36,875 nt of DNA from a virus. The notes under the pieces are model-generated. The model saw only the letters and a program-made list of their open reading frames with translations, had not been told where the DNA came from and made no database searches. The DNA is taken from positions 16,657-53,531 of the IMG/VR virus record IMGVR_UViG_3300030118_007125; one strand, written 5' to 3'. Shown piece after piece: positions 33,598-36,875 of this stretch. The position numbers and the translations under genes are program-made. Every line of letters begins with the position of its first letter. Within the stretch, counting starts at the first letter, position 1.

Positions 33598-33845
33598 ATT
33601 CAGACTTAAACAAAATAAACAAGTGTGATCTAGTAAAAATCATAGGAAAGTCTATTACTTCTTTTGAGGACAAGCCAACATTAATCGTTTTAGAAAAAAT
33701 CATGCATAACAATAAACATCCAGAGTTTAAGCTTTATTGTAGTGAAACTGGAAGAATATTTTATTGGCCTTTCAGTAGCGGATTTTATCAACTTGTATTA
33801 AAGTTAGATGACTATGTAGATAATTTAGAAAGAGAAAGTTCTTGA
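33594..33845 (+). CDS. Hypothetical protein, 83 residues
   Basis: TTG start overlapping the FSGRG stop (TTGA), so translation is coupled. NKCDLVKIIGKSITSFEDKP, then LIVLEKIMHNNKHPEF and GRIFYWPFSSGFYQLVLK suggest a small beta barrel. It may work with the upstream protein. Confidence 0.6.
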   Translation: MNSDLNKINKCDLVKIIGKSITSFEDKPTLIVLEKIMHNNKHPEFKLYCSETGRIFYWPFSSGFYQLVLKLDDYVDNLERESS

Positions 33846-33846
33846 A

Positions 33847-34098
33847 ATGAAAGAAAAAGTAAATCATCCTGAACATTATTTAAAGTCGTCTGGACACGAA
33901 GTAATAGATGTAATTCAAGCTTGGGATTTAAATTTTCAGTTAGGAAATGCAATCAAGTATATTGCAAGAGCAGGTTTAAAAAACCCAGACAAGAAAACAG
34001 AAGATTTAAAAAAAGCATTATGGTACATAAATTATGAAATTAATAGAATAGATACCATAAGCAATCCAAGAAAGGAAAGTAATGAGAATAAAAATTGA
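33847..34098 (+). CDS. DUF3310 family protein
   Basis: An 83-residue protein with the clear DUF3310 signature: VNHPEHYLKSSGHEVIDVI, then QLGNAIKYIARAGLKN, then EDLKKALWYINYEI. These small helical proteins are widespread in phages and are sometimes annotated as nucleotide kinase-like or MazG-associated, with no proven activity. Length is typical. It overlaps the next start by 17 bases. Confidence 0.9.
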   Translation: MKEKVNHPEHYLKSSGHEVIDVIQAWDLNFQLGNAIKYIARAGLKNPDKKTEDLKKALWYINYEINRIDTISNPRKESNENKN

Positions 34099-34270
34099 AT
34101 GGGACTTTACAGATACAGACTACGAAAATCTTCAGTATGAAGAAGCACTTGAACTTGCAGGATTACCTACTTATCTAGATTTAGAATTTGATGAAGACGA
34201 TGATATGGATATTGATTCATACTTAACTGAAAATTATTATGGATTTGATTTTAGTTGGAATGAAGATTAA
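34082..34270 (+). CDS. WDF-type small protein 3
   Basis: A 62-residue, very acidic protein starting inside the previous gene (AGGAAAGTAATG). RIKIEWDFTDTDYENLQYEE, then LAGLPTYLDLEF, a DEDDDMD run and YYGFDFSWNED. It is the shortest member of the family at 10005 and 21511. Confidence 0.7.
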   Translation: MRIKIEWDFTDTDYENLQYEEALELAGLPTYLDLEFDEDDDMDIDSYLTENYYGFDFSWNED

Positions 34271-34309
34271 ACTAATAATTTAAACTCTTGATTAGAAAGT
34301 CAAATAAAA

Positions 34310-34834
34310 ATGCGCCAAGATATTTTAAAAAAATTTGAAGGTGTAAGTCATAAATGGTTTTATGTTGATATAGAAGACATTAATTTTAAATATGTCATGT
34401 CAGCATTAGAAAACAGTATCAGACAAGGAATGTTTCTTGCCAAAGACTCTATTAATTTAATGAAAGCTTTTAAAATAAAAAATAAAGCTTTTGTTAAGTT
34501 AAAGTCTTTAAGAGGAAGAAGTAATATTAGTTGTATATGCGAGCTAGTAACAAAAGAAAATAAGAAGTTTAGCTTTGAAATACCAGGTAATATTGTTTTA
34601 AAACTTGATGTTATTAGTGGAACACCTAAGAAGTTAAAATTATATGATTTAAGCAAAGAATCTAATGATTGGCAAAAACCTGATGATGGTTTTGATGATG
34701 GTTTTGATTTCCCACTTGATGAAGAATTTACTGAACTTGGTTATAAAATGTACAAAGAGTACCAGCTTGAACTAAGAAGACTTAATGTTACTTCAAAAGA
34801 ATACAATAGAAATATTGAAAGGTATTATAAATGA
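34310..34834 (+). CDS. FSGRG-family protein 5 (divergent)
   Basis: A 174-residue protein. The domain is recognisable by order: LKKFEGVSHKWFYVD in place of FSGRGxxW, KAFVKLKSL in place of AWVRF, then SFEIPGN and ISGTPKKLKLYD. The GSKxDHP segment is lost. A repeated DDGFDDGFDF acidic stretch and a Tyr/Lys-rich end follow. It overlaps the next gene by ATGA. Family membership is probable, not certain. Confidence 0.65.
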   Translation: MRQDILKKFEGVSHKWFYVDIEDINFKYVMSALENSIRQGMFLAKDSINLMKAFKIKNKAFVKLKSLRGRSNISCICELVTKENKKFSFEIPGNIVLKLDVISGTPKKLKLYDLSKESNDWQKPDDGFDDGFDFPLDEEFTELGYKMYKEYQLELRRLNVTSKEYNRNIERYYK

Positions 34835-35010
34835 TTTTAGAAAGCTGGATTTTTTCTGTACTTGGTAGTTTTATTTTCTCTTTGTTTTATAGTTATCATA
34901 AAGAATGTAGACTTAAAAATTTTATACAAGTTTTTTCAATAACAATAATTTTATTAGCTTTAGTTTTAAAGATGTCTTATTGTGATTTAACTCAAAATAC
35001 GCCGTATTAA
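34831..35010 (+). CDS. Two-helix membrane protein, 59 residues
   Basis: Starts at ATGA across the previous stop. Helix one (WIFSVLGSFIFSLFYSY), a basic loop (HKECRLKN), then helix two (FIQVFSITIILLALVL) and a short polar end. The basic loop should face the cytoplasm. Confidence 0.65.
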   Translation: MILESWIFSVLGSFIFSLFYSYHKECRLKNFIQVFSITIILLALVLKMSYCDLTQNTPY

Positions 35011-35030
35011 ATATAAGGAATGTATTTATC

Positions 35031-35510
35031 ATGGATAGAAAATGGAAAAATGGTAAAAGAAGACTTATTGAATATAGTAAGATAATTGAAATAATTAGAA
35101 AAGTTTCTTCTTTTAAAGATCATCTTGTGATAGTAGGTTCTGATAGTGTTAAGTTAGGTGAAGAGTTTGTATTTGCTAATGCTATATGTATATTAAATAA
35201 AGACAAATACTATGATAGAAGGTTTTTTTATTTAAGAAGAAGAATATTAGATGATACATACTATAATCTTTCTAAGCGTCTATTAAAAGAAACAGAAGAG
35301 TCTATAAATATTGCTAGCGACTTACAAGAAAAAGTTAAAGGATTAAATATAGAAATTCACTCTGATATCAACTTTGATGAGAAACATCCGTCTAGTAAAA
35401 TGAAAAATACAATTATTGGATATATTAATGGCTGCGGATTTGATTGCAAAATAAAACCTGATTCTTTTGTTGCATCAGGAATTGCTGATCGATACACTAG
35501 AAAAAATTAA
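35031..35510 (+). CDS. YkuK/DUF458-type RNase H-like protein
   Basis: A 159-residue protein with the DUF458 layout: VIVGSDSVKLG (aspartate at residue 38), a long tyrosine/arginine middle (YDRRFFYLRRRILDD), EIHSDINFDEKHPSSKM, and KPDSFVASGIADRYTRK at the end. DUF458 (B. subtilis YkuK) is grouped with RNase H-like folds; activity is not established. Length is typical of the family. Ribosome site AAGGAATGTATTTATC. Confidence 0.85.
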   Translation: MDRKWKNGKRRLIEYSKIIEIIRKVSSFKDHLVIVGSDSVKLGEEFVFANAICILNKDKYYDRRFFYLRRRILDDTYYNLSKRLLKETEESINIASDLQEKVKGLNIEIHSDINFDEKHPSSKMKNTIIGYINGCGFDCKIKPDSFVASGIADRYTRKN

Positions 35511-35511
35511 A

Positions 35512-35700
35512 ATGAATTCTGGAGACTTATTGTTTGTAGATAAAGATGACGTCATATTTGGTCATAGATTTAATACAAGCGATAAGTATTATTATACTAA
35601 AGTTAAATTAAAGCCAGGATGCTACTTAATAGTTGAAAAATTTAATTATTGCTTTTATGAAATACTTTTTGAAAATGAAATAGTTTTAGTAAGACTGTAG
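35512..35700 (+). CDS. Small SH3-like protein, 62 residues
   Basis: ATG 35512 lies one base after the preceding stop; an in-frame ATG at 35467 is inside that gene. MNSGDLLFVDKDDVIFGHR, then VKLKPGCYLIVEKFN and EILFENEIVLVRL. The barrel-like pattern resembles the product at 36509. Confidence 0.65.
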   Translation: MNSGDLLFVDKDDVIFGHRFNTSDKYYYTKVKLKPGCYLIVEKFNYCFYEILFENEIVLVRL

Positions 35701-35743
35701 AACAATTTGCAATAAATCCTAATTAATATCAGGAGGTTGTATT

Positions 35744-35977
35744 ATGAAAAGTCTTATAATAAATGTTTCAAAAGTAAATAAGTCTTTTGATATTGTTAAA
35801 GATGAAACTATACTTTTATTTGAGAATGTTTCTTCTTACGAAGATGAAATTATATCAATGATAGAAGAAAACAAATTAAGCTTAAGTAATCTTGAAAGCT
35901 TAGTAAATAGTTGGGGCGGAAGCTTAAAGTCAGTTACTTTAAAGCAATTAGTAGAAGAATATTTTAAAAAAGAATAG
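35744..35977 (+). CDS. Hypothetical protein, 77 residues
   Basis: Very strong ribosome site (AGGAGGTTGTATT). Two strands (SLIINVSKVNKSFDIV, TILLFENVSS), then helices (EDEIISMIEENKLSLSNLES) and SLKSVTLKQLVEEYF. Not recognised. Confidence 0.7.
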   Translation: MKSLIINVSKVNKSFDIVKDETILLFENVSSYEDEIISMIEENKLSLSNLESLVNSWGGSLKSVTLKQLVEEYFKKE

Positions 35978-36040
35978 TTTACTTATTTACAGTTTTTTTT
36001 TGGTGTTTATTCTATCTGCCAGAACAATGAAAGGATTTAT

Positions 36041-36427
36041 ATGATTACAAAACTTTATACAACTAGTATTTTTGATAGCATTATTAATGATGTTTTTTAT
36101 AACAAAGACTATTATCCTACTAACAAGTTAATCTATTCAAATAGTGCAGACTTATCTAGAGATGAAGAAGCTTATACTTTTAAGTCTATAGCAACTGGAT
36201 TAAAAGAAGAAGATCTAGATATCTTTATAGACAATCAAGACTTAGTTGTTAAAACAAAAGAAGTAGAAGAAGAAGAAATGTTTAGATCTAAGATTAATCA
36301 CAAGATTAGACTAAAAGAAAAAGTAGACAAAGAAAATGTTGTAGCTAAACTAGATATGGGTGTTTTAGAGATTACAATTCCTTTTGATAAGTCTTCTGTT
36401 GAAAAGCATAAGATAAAATTTGTTTAA
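36041..36427 (+). CDS. Small heat shock protein (Hsp20/alpha-crystallin)
   Basis: A 128-residue protein. After a variable N-terminal 40 residues, the alpha-crystallin domain is clear: AYTFKSIATGLKEEDLDIFI, DNQDLVVKTKE, INHKIRLKEKVDKENVVAKL, then DMGVLEITIPF. Such chaperones hold unfolded proteins; T4-like phages of marine hosts often carry one. The C-terminal IxI anchor is reduced to HKIKFV. Ribosome site GAAAGGATTTAT, and a strong terminator follows. Last gene of the rightward block. Confidence 0.93.
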   Translation: MITKLYTTSIFDSIINDVFYNKDYYPTNKLIYSNSADLSRDEEAYTFKSIATGLKEEDLDIFIDNQDLVVKTKEVEEEEMFRSKINHKIRLKEKVDKENVVAKLDMGVLEITIPFDKSSVEKHKIKFV

Positions 36428-36449
36428 GATAATAAAATTAATGTTAAAT

Positions 36450-36482
36450 AAAAAAGCTGGATCTTTTGATTCGGCTTTTTTT
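36450..36482 (+). terminator. Strong intrinsic terminator
   Basis: AAAAAAGCTGGATC pairs over all 14 positions (two wobbles) with GATTCGGCTTTTTT, loop TTTT, and a T-run follows. It ends the rightward transcript after Hsp20. The flanking A-run would also let it act on the minus strand. Confidence 0.93.
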
Positions 36483-36508
36483 ATATTCTTTTTTATTATC
36501 AAAATATT

Positions 36509-36694
36509 CTATAAGAATTTAATATTTTTTCCATGAATGCAATAGTAGTTATTATCTACAAAAACATTATAATAATCATGAAAAGTTTCAGACTTATCAA
36601 GCACTATACATATCTTGCTTTTTTTATAACCAATTCTAACAATCCCTAAACCTTTATGTTTATTTTCTTCTTCTTTTATTTTACTCGTATTCAT
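36509..36694 (-). CDS. Small SH3-like protein, 61 residues
   Basis: On the minus strand, converging on the terminator. A charged start (NTSKIKEEENKHKG) then GIVRIGYKKSKICIVL and YNVFVDNNYYCIHGKNI, like the small barrel at 35512. The ATG at 36694 has no clear ribosome site. Probably real, given its protein-like composition. Confidence 0.6.
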   Translation of the reverse strand: MNTSKIKEEENKHKGLGIVRIGYKKSKICIVLDKSETFHDYYNVFVDNNYYCIHGKNIKFL

Positions 36695-36756
36695 AGTCTT
36701 TGTTTCGTCAAGCCGTAACTTTTTCTAGTTGATATAGAACTTTAGAAGTGATTTGT

Positions 36757-36875
36757 TTATTTTATAACTATGACGTTACTTTTAGAAATCTTTTTTTGTT
36801 TTAAACTTTCAGATAACATTACTCTTACAAATGTATCTTTAGTATCTAAAACTATAGCTTTTTCTTTATAAACTT
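36757..36875 (-). CDS. C-terminal end of a gene cut by the window edge
   Basis: An open frame entering from the right edge, ending at a TAA at 36757-36759. About 39 codons read VYKEKAIVLDTKDTFVRVML, then SESLKQKKISKSNVIVIK. Codon use is normal for this genome. No family can be assigned from the fragment. Confidence 0.6.
   Translation of the reverse strand, partial: VYKEKAIVLDTKDTFVRVMLSESLKQKKISKSNVIVIK

Overview
The window looks like part of the genome of a large tailed bacteriophage, probably a T4-like or jumbo myovirus. The evidence is very dense packing of small genes (about 95 in 36.9 kb, mostly under 150 residues), ATGA/TAATG start-stop overlaps, strong Shine-Dalgarno sites, a tRNA cluster interrupted by an HNH endonuclease, and phage accessory families (DUF3310, YkuK/DUF458 RNase H-like, small heat shock protein). 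No plasmid or chromosomal housekeeping genes are present. Base composition is AT-rich. TATAAT-type promoters, AGGAGG ribosome sites and lipoprotein signal peptides point to a diderm, sigma70-type host, perhaps a proteobacterium; the host cannot be named from this sequence. All three stop codons are used normally.

Layout. (1) 1-5031, minus strand: seven genes, the first cut by the window edge. Their proteins begin with one of three short amphipathic N-terminal tags. All but one (the second gene of a pair) lie 26-33 bases after a GATATATAG-like late promoter. They include a kinase-like protein and a ParB/sulfiredoxin-like protein. One more tagged gene with the same promoter lies at 14888-15433 on the plus strand. 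I propose that these are late proteins packaged into the head. (2) 5032-5785: a 750-base divergence region with an 88-base repeat, a GC-rich hairpin island and four tandem rightward promoters. It is the best candidate in the window for a regulatory hub or origin. (3) 5786-14303, plus strand: small genes, each cassette headed by an early promoter (GTGTAT or GTGCAA, 17-18 bases, TATAAT), often with a hairpin plus TTCGTCAA box just upstream. This block is richer in C. (4) 14304-17580: purine-rich small genes, a DUF1737-like protein, and three tRNAs (CAT, TCT, TTT anticodons) with an HNH gene and a shrunken tRNA relic. (5) 17613-26859: hypothetical genes with several paralogous sets. (6) 26946-30458: an envelope-directed group with membrane peptides, two lipoproteins, and a secreted trypsin-like protease on the opposite strand, plus a PD-(D/E)XK nuclease-like protein. 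(7) 30468-36427: a nucleotidyltransferase-like protein, three members of the FSGRG family, DUF3310, a YkuK-like protein and an Hsp20 protein, closed by a strong terminator. Two minus-strand genes follow.

How it fits together. The plus-strand cassettes look like early host-takeover and nucleotide or RNA functions run from about 27 near-identical early promoters. The minus-strand cluster looks like late, virion-directed genes. The most distinctive unexplained items are the tagged protein set, the five-member FSGRG family (5786, 12883, 30740, 33019, 34310), the divergence region and the secreted protease.
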